Shown here: positions 16,481 to 24,612 of the stretch, in pieces
How the letters are laid out: every line of letters starts with the position of its first letter
Numbering within the stretch: position 1 is the stretch's first letter
Position numbers and translations under genes: made by a program
Notes under the pieces: model-generated
Told to the model about the DNA's origin: nothing
Database searches by the model: none
What the model saw: the letters and a program-made list of their open reading frames with translations, nothing else
Source: Parabacteroides sp. An277
Lineage (GTDB): Bacteria; Bacteroidota; Bacteroidia; Bacteroidales; Tannerellaceae
Assembly (NCBI RefSeq): GCF_002159645.1
Contig: NZ_NFJB01000028.1
Span: forward strand, 1-42,593
DNA length: 42,593 bases
Direction of reading: 5' to 3'

Positions 16481-16722
16481 TTGGGTAAGTGTGCTTCGAT
16501 GTAATCGTAGAGATTATTGAATGTCTGGATGCTTGGCAAGTCGGCTACTGGAATCTTTACTTTGTAAGTTTGTTGGATAAGAGCAACCAAGTCCACCAAG
16601 CTGAGGCTATCGAGCGAAAGCGTTTCTTTGATGTTTGCTTCCGGATCAAGTATATTCTCTTCCACTTCAAATTCTTCGGCCAAAGCTGAATTTACCGTTT
16701 TAATAATATCTTCACGTGTCAT
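16477..16722 (-). CDS. Acyl carrier protein
   Basis: An 81-residue acidic helical protein with the phosphopantetheine site LSLDSLSLVDL; the modified residue is Ser39 in DSL. The length and the four-helix pattern are standard for an ACP. It carries the growing chain for the ketosynthase encoded 14 bp upstream and for the dehydratase encoded immediately downstream. The location inside the operon and the atypical context indicate a pathway-specific ACP rather than the fatty-acid-synthesis one. Confidence 0.92.
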   Translation of the reverse strand: MTREDIIKTVNSALAEEFEVEENILDPEANIKETLSLDSLSLVDLVALIQQTYKVKIPVADLPSIQTFNNLYDYIEAHLPK

Positions 16723-16736
16723 TTTTTAGCTATTAT

Positions 16737-17981
16737 TTATTTTGAATGTTGATGATTAGAATCTATATTTCGTACGATAATGGTTGAATTCGTTCCCCCA
16801 AATCCGAACGAATTGGAAAGGAACATATCGAAATGAGCTTCGCGTGTTTCCGGGATGATATTGATGCAAGCCGTCTCCTCGTCTGGATTCTCGAAATTCA
16901 AGTTTCCGGCAATGAAGTTATTCTTCATCATGAGGATGGAATAAATCAGTTCGCTGGCTCCTGCCATCCACATTTCATGTCCCGTTTGTCCTTTGGTAGA
17001 AGTTACAGGTACTTTGTAATCTCCAAAGATTTGGGCGATAGCTAATGCCTCCTTTCCATCTCCAGCATGTGTAGAGGTGGCATGTGCATTTACGTAACCT
17101 ATTTCTTTCGGTTGGATATTTCCATTCTTGAGGCATAATTCCAAAGAGCGAGCTGGTCCTGCTACGTTCGGAGTAGATATATGAGCTCCATTTCCAGAGA
17201 ATCCCCAACTTACGATTTCGGCTAAAATTGGTGCGCCTCGTTTTACAGCATGTTCGTAGCTTTCCAATATCAAAGTAGCGGCACCTCCTCCTGGGACGAG
17301 TCCATCGCGGTCTCTATCGAACGGACGACTTGCCTTTGTCGGCTCATTTTCTCGCAAGGAGAATGCGTTGATGCCGTCGAAAGAGGCTACACTATATAAG
17401 TTTGCCTCTTGGGCTCCTCCACAAATGATGCAATCTTGCAGACCATCTCGAATCAGCAATGAGGCTAACCCTACGGCCTGTGAACCAGATGCGCATGCCG
17501 CTGAAGCCGTCAAGTTGATGCCTCTCAGCTTGAATGCACAGGCCAAATTCATCGTTACCGTAGAGTTCATCGATTGGAATATCGCTCCGCTTCCACAAGC
17601 TGATGTGTCTTTAAACTCACGAAATTTGTCTAAAGCATGCATGGTTGCTTCTGCTACGGAGTCATTCCCATACACAAGTCCTACTTCATGTGCGTCGAGA
17701 TAGTCTTGATCTAAACCGGCCTGTTCTAAGGCTTGCTTAGTAGCCATATAAGCATATTGTGCCTCTTCTGGCATAAATTGCCGCAGACTACGGGATACGA
17801 ATGGTTTTAAATCAGGATGCTCCAGATATGCACACAATGCCGAGCGAAACCCCAACTCTTTACGCTCCGGGCTAAAGATGATTCCACTCTTTCCTGCATA
17901 TAGGGCATCGCGTACGTCGTCCAGTGTTTGTCCGATGCACGACCAAATGCCCATTCCCGTTATAACTACTTTCTTTTCCAT
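16737..17981 (-). CDS. Beta-ketoacyl-ACP synthase (FabF/KAS II-like)
   Basis: A 414-residue thiolase-fold condensing enzyme. All three catalytic residues are present: Cys163 in AACASGS, His300 in NAHATST and His335 in TGHEMWMAG. It is therefore an active ketosynthase rather than a chain-length factor. It catalyses decarboxylative Claisen condensation of malonyl-ACP with acyl-ACP. No second ketosynthase or chain-length factor lies nearby. By eye this gene and the ACP use more A/T-ending codons than the downstream genes from about 16041 to 10346. The gene follows the GNAT-like gene by 50 bp. Confidence 0.92.
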   Translation of the reverse strand: MEKKVVITGMGIWSCIGQTLDDVRDALYAGKSGIIFSPERKELGFRSALCAYLEHPDLKPFVSRSLRQFMPEEAQYAYMATKQALEQAGLDQDYLDAHEVGLVYGNDSVAEATMHALDKFREFKDTSACGSGAIFQSMNSTVTMNLACAFKLRGINLTASAACASGSQAVGLASLLIRDGLQDCIICGGAQEANLYSVASFDGINAFSLRENEPTKASRPFDRDRDGLVPGGGAATLILESYEHAVKRGAPILAEIVSWGFSGNGAHISTPNVAGPARSLELCLKNGNIQPKEIGYVNAHATSTHAGDGKEALAIAQIFGDYKVPVTSTKGQTGHEMWMAGASELIYSILMMKNNFIAGNLNFENPDEETACINIIPETREAHFDMFLSNSFGFGGTNSTIIVRNIDSNHQHSK

Positions 17982-18031
17982 ATATCGTTGTTTTTAAATT
18001 TGAATATAACCGTGTTTATGGAAGATTACGC

Positions 18032-19174
18032 TTATATTCCATTTATTCGTTTTGTGTAACATCTGCGCCGTTTGGTGAACGAGGGATTCAAAGGTTTCCA
18101 TTGGCTCAACTCTTTGACGTTGTTTTCCAATTGCGGACCCGTTTCTGCCCAACGAATATGGTGGGCATTGTAAATCGGAATCAAGTCGTCGAATACCAAG
18201 GCGTTTACGCCCAATCCTTGGTAATCCGGGCGGATGGCAATTAGGAACAGCTCGGCTTTCTCGTCTCGTTTCCATTTCAAAGCCCGTACCAAGTGGAACC
18301 ATCCGAAAGGAAACAACCGGCCCTTCGATTTTTGCAAGGCATGGGAAAGGCTGGTCATCGTAATGGCTACACCTATGAGTTCACCTGCTTCATTCTCGAT
18401 AATGGGAACTAACTCCAAATCCATCAACGGAATGTAGCGTTTTACGTAATCATCTATTTGCCTATTCGAAAGTTCTGTATAGCCAAAAAGCGGCGCGTAT
18501 GCTTGATTTAATAGTTCGAATACCTTTCGGGCGTAACCTTGGGAAAGGTCTTCTTTTGTCAATTTCCGAACATGCAGCCCGAACATTTCTTTCGATAATT
18601 GGGCTACGCGGGCATATTTGGCAGGAACTTCTTGGGGAACATCGATGCGTATTTGGACCCAATCAACCTCTTTTTCATAGCCCAACGCTTCCAAATGCTT
18701 CGGGTAGTAGGGATAGTTATAGATGGTAATCATCGAACCCAGTTGGTCGAAGTCTTCTACCAACATGCCTTCTTTATCGAAATCGAATATGCCCATAGGA
18801 CCTTGTATGTGTTCCATGCCTCGTTCTTTTCCCCACATCTCGACGGCATGTAGCAAAGCCGCAGATACATCAGGGTTATCAATAAACTCGATAAAGCCAA
18901 AACGAACGTTTTTCGTCTTCCATTTTTCGTTGGCCCGATGGTTGATAATCCCCGCAATGCGTCCTACGACTTTTCCGTCTGCGTTGTACGCAATGAAAGG
19001 TTGGATATCCGAGAATTCAAGTCCTGCGTTTTTGCGTGGGTCAAATGTCTCGCGAACATCCATCTCCAAGTCTGGAATATAATATGGACATCCTGCATAC
19101 AGCTTCTCGGGAAGCTGTACGAAGTCGTTCATCTCACGCTTAGTTTCTACTTTTTTTACTTGAATTTTATCCAT
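18032..19174 (-). CDS. GNAT-like acyltransferase-family protein of unknown substrate
   Basis: A 380-residue protein containing a GNAT fold in its C-terminal half; AELFLIAIRPDYQGLGVNALVF resembles the acyl-CoA-binding motif A. The N-terminal half (LPEKLYAGCPYYIPDLEMD, EHIQGPMGIFDFD) matches a Bacteroidales family usually annotated only as hypothetical or GNAT. I set the start at ATG 19174-19172 rather than the TTG 21 bases upstream, because that TTG lies within the -7 box TATCTTTG. The chosen start would leave a leader of only a few bases. It is first in the run ahead of the ketosynthase and might transfer an acyl group to the final product, but this is speculative. Confidence 0.7.
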   Translation of the reverse strand: MDKIQVKKVETKREMNDFVQLPEKLYAGCPYYIPDLEMDVRETFDPRKNAGLEFSDIQPFIAYNADGKVVGRIAGIINHRANEKWKTKNVRFGFIEFIDNPDVSAALLHAVEMWGKERGMEHIQGPMGIFDFDKEGMLVEDFDQLGSMITIYNYPYYPKHLEALGYEKEVDWVQIRIDVPQEVPAKYARVAQLSKEMFGLHVRKLTKEDLSQGYARKVFELLNQAYAPLFGYTELSNRQIDDYVKRYIPLMDLELVPIIENEAGELIGVAITMTSLSHALQKSKGRLFPFGWFHLVRALKWKRDEKAELFLIAIRPDYQGLGVNALVFDDLIPIYNAHHIRWAETGPQLENNVKELSQWKPLNPSFTKRRRCYTKRINGI

Positions 19175-19182
19175 AACGGACG

Positions 19183-19190
19183 CAAAGATA
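19183..19190 (-). promoter_or_regulatory. -7 box of the GNAT-ketosynthase operon promoter
   Basis: The minus strand reads TATCTTTG, a perfect TAnnTTTG. It ends only 8 bases before the ATG at 19174, which implies an almost leaderless mRNA. A TTTTTAG about 20 bases upstream is a weak -33 candidate. Confidence 0.6.
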
Positions 19191-19274
19191 TGCAAAACGC
19201 AAGATACCTAAAAACGGTTATACCTTTTAGATTATAATTAAAGAAATTGAGGACAGTGAACTTATACCCGCCTT

Positions 19275-19937
19275 TTAACCTCCGAATTGCCTTTCAAATA
19301 CTTCCCGCAATCGTGCTTTTGCCAGGCGAAAATCTTGAAGCTCACCTAACTCGTTGGATAGGGATGTTACGCCTTTGTCGGTAAATCCACACGGGTTAAT
19401 CAATCGGAAATAATCCAGGTCGGTGTTGATGTTCAGGGCAAAGCCGTGCATCGTCACGAACCGGCTGCTCCGTACGCCGATGGCGCATATCTTGCGTGCT
19501 CGTCCTTTCACGTGCGGTTCTATCCATACGCCCGTCGCGCCTTCCAGTCGTTCGCCTTGGATGCCATAATGGGTCAGGAATTGAATAACGGTCTCTTCCA
19601 ATTGGTAGATGTATTGTTTTAAGCCCAAATGGAATGAATCCAGGTCGAATACGGGATAGCCGGTGATTTGTCCTGGGCCGTGGTAGGTAATGTCTCCGCC
19701 CCGGTTGATATGGTAGTAGGAGATGCCTTGTTGCTTCAATCGTGCTTCCGGGATGAGGAGGTTCGCCTCCTTCCCGCTTTTCCCGATTGTCAATACGGGA
19801 TAGTGTTCGCAAAAGAACAAACGGTTTTCTCCCTTTGTGCCGGTAGCTTTGGCTTCCAGCAAGGCGTCGAATGCCTCGGTTTGGATGCGAAGCGCATCGG
19901 CATAGTCTATCTTTCCTAAATCTTCGTATACAAACAT
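19275..19937 (-). CDS. lipB: Lipoyl(octanoyl) transferase
   Basis: A 220-residue LipB. RGGDITYHGPGQITGYPVFDL (residues 79-99) is the family signature. Lys149 in RARKICAIG and Cys183 in NPCGF are the catalytic pair. It moves octanoyl from octanoyl-ACP to lipoyl domains of enzymes such as 2-oxoacid dehydrogenases. The ATG at 19937-19935 has a ribosome site (AAAGGAAC) just upstream. A TTG 36 bases earlier overlaps the -7 box and is rejected. Its downstream neighbour is the lipid operon, which has its own promoter. Confidence 0.93.
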   Translation of the reverse strand: MFVYEDLGKIDYADALRIQTEAFDALLEAKATGTKGENRLFFCEHYPVLTIGKSGKEANLLIPEARLKQQGISYYHINRGGDITYHGPGQITGYPVFDLDSFHLGLKQYIYQLEETVIQFLTHYGIQGERLEGATGVWIEPHVKGRARKICAIGVRSSRFVTMHGFALNINTDLDYFRLINPCGFTDKGVTSLSNELGELQDFRLAKARLREVFERQFGG

Positions 19938-19970
19938 GCCTATGTTCCTTTCTTTGTTTTTTAAGCGCTG

Positions 19971-19978
19971 CAAACATA
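19971..19978 (-). promoter_or_regulatory. -7 box of the lipB promoter
   Basis: The minus strand reads TATGTTTG, matching TAnnTTTG, 33 bases upstream of the lipB ATG. It is divergent from the promoter at 20074. Confidence 0.55.
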
Positions 19979-20073
19979 GTCATTTTAACGGAAGAAGTGG
20001 ATACGCACAACGTTTTATGGCTTCTTTTAACGAATTATTCCCAACCTCTTGCTGGAGTTTTGGTATATTTTCT

Positions 20074-20081
20074 TACCTTTG
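20074..20081 (+). promoter_or_regulatory. -7 box upstream of the 117-residue gene
   Basis: TACCTTTG matches TAnnTTTG 23 bases before the ATG at 20105. A CTTG about 22 bases upstream may be the -33 element. Confidence 0.55.
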
Positions 20082-20104
20082 TGCCCGTTGTTTAAGAAGT
20101 CAAG

Positions 20105-20458
20105 ATGAAGAAGCGTACATGGAATAATTGGAAGGTGGCGGTCTACAGATTGCTGTATGTAGTGACCATCTTGTTGATACAGACGGATGTGTTGACGGCT
20201 GGCGATACCCTTTCCCAGATTCAGGCAGGCGTGTGCTATTCGATTCCTTCGGAAACGAACGAAGAGATAGAGCCTGATGATGATTATACCCGTACGCGCT
20301 GGGCGCATTTCCCGGCGGATGATTTCCTTCCTGTCGAGGCGACACTAATTCCTAATATATATATTTTACCCAAAACACGGGTGCAGAAACCAAGACCCCT
20401 CTTTTACGTGCTTCGTAACAACAGCCGTCAGGCTGAATTATGCGTATTCCGACTTTAG
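20105..20458 (+). CDS. Small hypothetical protein with N-terminal membrane or signal segment
   Basis: A 117-residue protein I do not recognise. It begins with a Lys/Arg-rich stretch (MKKRTWNNWK) and a hydrophobic segment (about residues 11-31, VAVYRLLYVVTILLIQTDVL), so it is exported or membrane-bound. The middle is acidic (EEIEPDDDY) and is followed by TRTRWAHFPADDFLPVEATL and a basic, Pro-rich end. A consensus -7 box lies 23 bases upstream, which supports a real gene. It is transcribed away from lipB. No catalytic motif is visible. Confidence 0.6.
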   Translation: MKKRTWNNWKVAVYRLLYVVTILLIQTDVLTAGDTLSQIQAGVCYSIPSETNEEIEPDDDYTRTRWAHFPADDFLPVEATLIPNIYILPKTRVQKPRPLFYVLRNNSRQAELCVFRL

Positions 20459-20590
20459 CCTTCCCTCTTGTAAAAGTCTTTTGAACCGGACCTGACTTGT
20501 TTTTTCCCCCTTTTCTTTTTTTTCTCTCTTTTTGTTGTCATCTTTTTATGTACCTATTCATTTTTCAGGCAGGGATGTTTGGCATCTCGG

Positions 20591-20850
20591 CCACAAGCTG
20601 TTTTTGGCGGGGAAAGCCATTTGCAGCCGGGCTGCAAGCCTGTTTTGGCGAGAAAAGTGATTTGCAGCTGGGCTGCAAGTCTGTTTTGGCGAGAAAAGTA
20701 ATTTGCAGCCGAGTTGCAAGCCTGTTTTGGCGAGAAAAGTAATTTGTAGCCGGGCTGCAAGCCGTTTTTGGCGGGAAAAGTGATTTGCAGCCGAGCTGCA
20801 AGCCCGTTTTGGCGGGAAAAGTGATTTGCAGCCGAGCTGCAAGCTATCTG
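20591..20850. repeat. 41-bp tandem repeat array, each unit with a 17-bp palindrome
   Basis: TTTGCAG (TTTGTAG in the fourth unit) recurs at 20620, 20661, 20702, 20743, 20784 and 20825, an exact 41-bp period. A partial unit precedes the first. Each unit reads roughly TTGCAGCCGGGCTGCAA, then GCCTGTTTTGGCGAGAAAAG. The palindrome has 7-bp arms around a 3-base centre. The array fills much of the 542-bp gap between the small gene (stop 20458) and the export operon (start 21001). A pyrimidine-rich stretch with long T runs precedes it (about 20494-20547). There are no variable spacers, so it is not a CRISPR array. Confidence 0.85.
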
Positions 20851-20951
20851 AAAGGAGACGGCATCCCGGCTGCAAAGGAAAAAGCCGGAGCCGGAAAAGG
20901 GATGGGCTGTTTAGTTGAATTAATTCAATAAATCCTTTTGTAGGAAACTTC

Positions 20952-20959
20952 TATATTTG
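20952..20959 (+). promoter_or_regulatory. -7 box of the export operon
   Basis: TATATTTG matches TAnnTTTG 41 bases before the tolC-like ATG. It lies about 100 bases downstream of the tandem array. Confidence 0.55.
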
Positions 20960-21000
20960 TCCGGTTGTTATCTAATCGTACGAAAAAATAGGATATAGCA

Positions 21001-22395
21001 ATGAAATTGAAACGAATGATTGTAGGCAGCCTTTTAGTATGGCTGGCGGGCCTGTCCGCAGGGGCGCAAGAGGCATTGACGCTGGAAGCATGTCGGGATT
21101 TGGCCGTCCGGAACAACAAAGAGCTGCAAATCGCTACCGAAAAGATACGGGTGGCGGGCGAAGAAAAGAAGGCGGCGCGGACGAAATATTTCCCGCAGCT
21201 ATCGGCCAATGGCGCTTACCTGTGGAACCAAAAGGATTTGAATCTGCTGGATATGGGAAAACTGAACAGCCTGTTGGCTTCGTCGTTGGGCGGATTGGCG
21301 GAATTGCCCGCTATCCAACAGGCCATGGGGGCTGTGGGCGAGGCACAACATCTGGACATTCAAAATGTCTGGGTGGGGAATGTATCGTTGGTGCAGCCGG
21401 TGTTTATGGGCGGAAAGATTGTGACTTACAACCAGATTACCCATTACACCCAAGAGTTGGCCAAGCTGATGAATGCCCAACAGCTTCAAGACTTGCTTTA
21501 TAAAACGGACGAAACCTATTGGCAGGTGGTCCAGTTGGTGAACAAGAAGAAACTGGTGGATGCCTATGTCGATTTGCTTCGCAAGACGAACGCGGATGTG
21601 GCTGCCTTGATTGAAGAGGGGGTGGCGACGGAAGCAGACGGGCTTTCCGTCAAAGTGAAGCTAAATGAAGCGGAAATGGCGCAGACACAAGTGGACAATG
21701 GGTTGGCACTCTCGCGGATGTTGTTGGCGCAATTGTGCGGTCTTCCGATAGACAAGCCGCTGCGGTTGGCGGACGAGACATTGGATGATTTCCCGCTTCC
21801 GCCAGCGGAGGAGACGGCTGATGTGAATGAGGCATTCCTGAACCGGAATGAATTGCAAGCCCTCGACCTTGCTTCGAAGATTTATAAGAAGAAGGAGCGG
21901 ATTGTGCTGGCGGATTTGTTGCCCAGCGTAGCGTTCTCGGCCAATTATTTGGTGACAAACCCCAACGTGTTCCATGGTTTTAAAAATGATTTTGGCGGGA
22001 TGTTTAATGTCGGTGTTATCGTGCGCGTCCCGATTACGGCTTGGTGGGAAGGAAGCTATAAGCGGAATGCTGCCCGGGCAGAGACGCGCATCAAGCAGTT
22101 GGAATGGGAGGATGCGCGCGAGAAGATAGAGCTGCAAGTTCACCAATCTGTTTATAAAGTGAATGAAGCAGGGAAGAAGCTGACGGCCTCTGCCCGGAAT
22201 ATGGAAAGCGCGGAAGAGAATTTGCGGTGTGCGAACCTGGGTTTCGAGGAGGGCGTGATTCCTACGTTGAATCTGATGGAGGCGCAAACAGCCTGGATGT
22301 CGGCTCGTTCGGCTCTTATCGACGCGCAAATCGAGGCACGGTTGGCACGGGTTTATTTAAACAAAGCATTAGGAAAAGATTTACAAACAAAATAA
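21001..22395 (+). CDS. TolC-family outer-membrane efflux protein
   Basis: A 464-residue OEP protein. A signal peptide (about residues 1-22, ending SAGAQ) is followed by two homologous coiled-coil and beta repeats. The first has LTLEACRDLAVRNNKELQIA and the second has LNRNELQALDLASKIYKKKERI. The C-terminal part has the usual GVIPTLNLMEAQTAWMSAR and ends in LNKALGKDL. It should form the trimeric outer-membrane channel of a tripartite exporter. It is the first gene of a four-gene operon and is followed by the adaptor gene after 15 bp. A ribosome site (AGGATAT) lies just upstream of the ATG. Confidence 0.92.
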   Translation: MKLKRMIVGSLLVWLAGLSAGAQEALTLEACRDLAVRNNKELQIATEKIRVAGEEKKAARTKYFPQLSANGAYLWNQKDLNLLDMGKLNSLLASSLGGLAELPAIQQAMGAVGEAQHLDIQNVWVGNVSLVQPVFMGGKIVTYNQITHYTQELAKLMNAQQLQDLLYKTDETYWQVVQLVNKKKLVDAYVDLLRKTNADVAALIEEGVATEADGLSVKVKLNEAEMAQTQVDNGLALSRMLLAQLCGLPIDKPLRLADETLDDFPLPPAEETADVNEAFLNRNELQALDLASKIYKKKERIVLADLLPSVAFSANYLVTNPNVFHGFKNDFGGMFNVGVIVRVPITAWWEGSYKRNAARAETRIKQLEWEDAREKIELQVHQSVYKVNEAGKKLTASARNMESAEENLRCANLGFEEGVIPTLNLMEAQTAWMSARSALIDAQIEARLARVYLNKALGKDLQTK

Positions 22396-22410
22396 AAACA
22401 GGCAAAGACG

Positions 22411-23412
22411 ATGAATGGAAAGAAATACGCAGTAAGCAATATGATGCTTACGTTTGGAATCGTATTAGCAGCGGTATTATTGGTGGCATTGGCAGGGTTC
22501 TTCTTGCTGACTCCGCCGGAAGAGTATATCATGGGACAAGCCGAAGCGACGACGGTGCGCGTCTCGGGAAAGGTGCCGGGACGCATCGCTTCGTATCGTT
22601 TTAACGAAGGCGACAAGGTGAAAGCGGGGGATACGTTGGTGTTTTTGGAGACACCTGAAGTCCAGGCCAAATTGCAACAGGTAGAGGCGTTGAAAGCTGC
22701 GGCAGAAGCGCAACATGCCAAAGCGATGAAGGGTGCCCGCGAACAAGAAGTAACGGCGGCTTACGAGATATGGCAAAAAGCACAGGCGGGATTGGTCATT
22801 GCGCAGAAATCCTACGACCGCGTCCGGAATCTGTACGAAAAAGGAGTCATGTCTGCTCAAAAGAAAGACGAGGCGGAAGCCAACTACCAGGCGATGGTGG
22901 CTACCGAGAAGGCTGCCCGTTCGCAATATGAAATGGCGAAAGAGGGTGCTCGCAAAGAGGATAAAGCCGCTGCAGCCGCTTTGGTCAATCAGGCAAGTGG
23001 CGCGGTAGCAGAAGTGGAATCGTATGTAGAGGAGGGAGCTTTGGTAGCTCCGATAGATGGCGAAATTATCGAGCGCTTTCCAGAGGTGGGTGAGTTGGTA
23101 GGTACCGGAGCCCCCATCATGCATATTGCCGACATGAACGACATGTGGGTATCATTCAGCATGCGGGAGGATTTGCTGGCGAACATTCGTATCGGGAACG
23201 AGATAAAGGCTTTTGTCCCGGCTTTAGGTAATCAGGAAATCCGATTGAAAGTGTATTATATGAAAGACATGGGGACGTATGCTGCCTGGAAAGCGACGAA
23301 AACGGCCGGGCAATATGATGCGAAGACCTTTGAGGTGCGTGCGCGTCCGGTGGAACGGGTTGAAGGTTTGCGTCCGGGAATGTCTGTCATTTTGAAAGGG
23401 TTTAAGAAATAA
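22411..23412 (+). CDS. HlyD-family periplasmic adaptor (YbhG/EmrA-like)
   Basis: A 333-residue membrane-fusion protein. One N-terminal transmembrane helix (about residues 12-32) is followed by a biotinyl-lipoyl half-motif (VRVSGKVPGRIASYRFNEGD). A long Ala/Glu/Lys-rich coiled-coil hairpin spans about 85-200. The second lipoyl half (GALVAPIDGEIIERFPEVGE) and a beta-barrel follow, ending RPGMSVILKG. It should bridge the inner-membrane permeases and the TolC-like channel. It is co-transcribed with the genes on either side. Confidence 0.9.
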   Translation: MNGKKYAVSNMMLTFGIVLAAVLLVALAGFFLLTPPEEYIMGQAEATTVRVSGKVPGRIASYRFNEGDKVKAGDTLVFLETPEVQAKLQQVEALKAAAEAQHAKAMKGAREQEVTAAYEIWQKAQAGLVIAQKSYDRVRNLYEKGVMSAQKKDEAEANYQAMVATEKAARSQYEMAKEGARKEDKAAAAALVNQASGAVAEVESYVEEGALVAPIDGEIIERFPEVGELVGTGAPIMHIADMNDMWVSFSMREDLLANIRIGNEIKAFVPALGNQEIRLKVYYMKDMGTYAAWKATKTAGQYDAKTFEVRARPVERVEGLRPGMSVILKGFKK

Positions 23413-23418
23413 ATAGCA

Positions 23419-24597
23419 ATGACCATACGTGATACGATACAGAGCATAGGAAGCATTGCATGGCGGGAATGCATCCGGATAGCGTCGAAGCCCATTTATT
23501 TATTCACCATGGTGATAGCTCCGATTGTGAGTCTGGTTTTTTTCCTCTCATTAATGCGCAACGGGCTACCGACGGATTTGCCCATCGCCGTGGTCGACGA
23601 GGATAACTCTTCGACCTCGCGGACGCTTATCCGGCAGCTGGATGCTTTCGAACAGACGAAAGTGGCCATGCTGACTCCCTCTTTCTCCGACGCGCGAAAG
23701 GAGTTGCAGAAAGGGACGGTCTACGGCATCTTTTATATCCCGGAGGATTTCGAGCAGTTGGCTTCGACCGGGAAACAGCCGAAGTTGTCTTATTATACCA
23801 ATGGGGCCTACCTGATTGCCGGTTCGCTGTTGTTTCGAGACATGAAGACGATTGCGACGTTGGCTAATGCGTCGGTAGGTTTGCAAACTGGCATGGCGAA
23901 GGGCATGACGGAGGCAGAACTCATGGGACAGTTGCAGCCAATCGTTATCGATACGCACGCTATCGGGAATCCTTGGTTGAACTATTCGATTTATTTGAAC
24001 AATACCCTCTTGCCGGGCGTGTTGCAATTGGTGATTTTCATGGTGACGGTGTTTAGTATCGGTTCGGAAATCAAAGAGGGGAGCGCGCGCCGGTGGCTGA
24101 GCATGGGGCGCCAATCGCTGGGAGTGAGCGTCGTCGGGAAGTTGTTGCCTCATACGGTTGTGTTTACGTTGATGGGCTTTCTCTTTTGCGCTGTCCTTTA
24201 TGGATTTAATTCTTTCCCGTTGCAGAGCGGATGGGCACCTATGTTGGTCGCGATATTGTTTTTAGTGATGGCGTCGCAGGCGGTGGGCGTCTTCATGATT
24301 GGCACGCTGCCCACTTTGCGGTTGGGGTTGAGCTTTGCTTGCCTCTTCGGGATGATTGCCTTTTCGATTGTGGGCTTTTCCTATCCGCTGCCGGCGATGG
24401 ATCCGACGTTGCAAGCCTTGGGGCGTCTGTTCCCTTTGCGCCATTACTTTTTGATTTACGTGGATCAAGCGCTCAACGGACGGGCGATCTATTATTCACT
24501 TAGCGAGTATGCCTGGCTGTTGGGATTCTTGGTGCTGCCATTCTTGGTGGGAAAGAATCTGAAGCGGGCGTTGCTTTATTTCAATTATATTCCATGA
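23419..24597 (+). CDS. ABC-2-type export permease, first of two
   Basis: A 392-residue YhhJ/YbhR-like permease. The N-terminal helix (YLFTMVIAPIVSLVFFLSL) is followed by a periplasmic domain of about 150 residues (LPIAVVDEDNSSTSRTLIRQ). Five hydrophobic segments then run from about residue 195 to the end. The start is 6 bp after the adaptor stop. The two permeases encoded here probably form a heterodimer. No nucleotide-binding subunit is fused to it or encoded in the operon. Confidence 0.88.
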   Translation: MTIRDTIQSIGSIAWRECIRIASKPIYLFTMVIAPIVSLVFFLSLMRNGLPTDLPIAVVDEDNSSTSRTLIRQLDAFEQTKVAMLTPSFSDARKELQKGTVYGIFYIPEDFEQLASTGKQPKLSYYTNGAYLIAGSLLFRDMKTIATLANASVGLQTGMAKGMTEAELMGQLQPIVIDTHAIGNPWLNYSIYLNNTLLPGVLQLVIFMVTVFSIGSEIKEGSARRWLSMGRQSLGVSVVGKLLPHTVVFTLMGFLFCAVLYGFNSFPLQSGWAPMLVAILFLVMASQAVGVFMIGTLPTLRLGLSFACLFGMIAFSIVGFSYPLPAMDPTLQALGRLFPLRHYFLIYVDQALNGRAIYYSLSEYAWLLGFLVLPFLVGKNLKRALLYFNYIP

Positions 24598-24612
24598 AAG
24601 GAGGGATTGGGT

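Noticed and set aside
19196-19274. Longer N-terminal forms of the GNAT-like protein and of LipB starting at TTG
   Set aside because: Both TTG codons lie inside -7 promoter boxes, so they would precede the transcription start.
20591-20850. Possible CRISPR array
   Set aside because: The 24-bp segments between palindromes are as conserved as the palindromes. There are no variable spacers and no cas genes nearby.
20554-20875. Three overlapping minus-strand frames (68-105 residues) across the 41-bp array
   Set aside because: They encode the same repeat in three frames because the unit length is not a multiple of three. There is no ribosome site or promoter, and the signal is explained by the DNA repeat.
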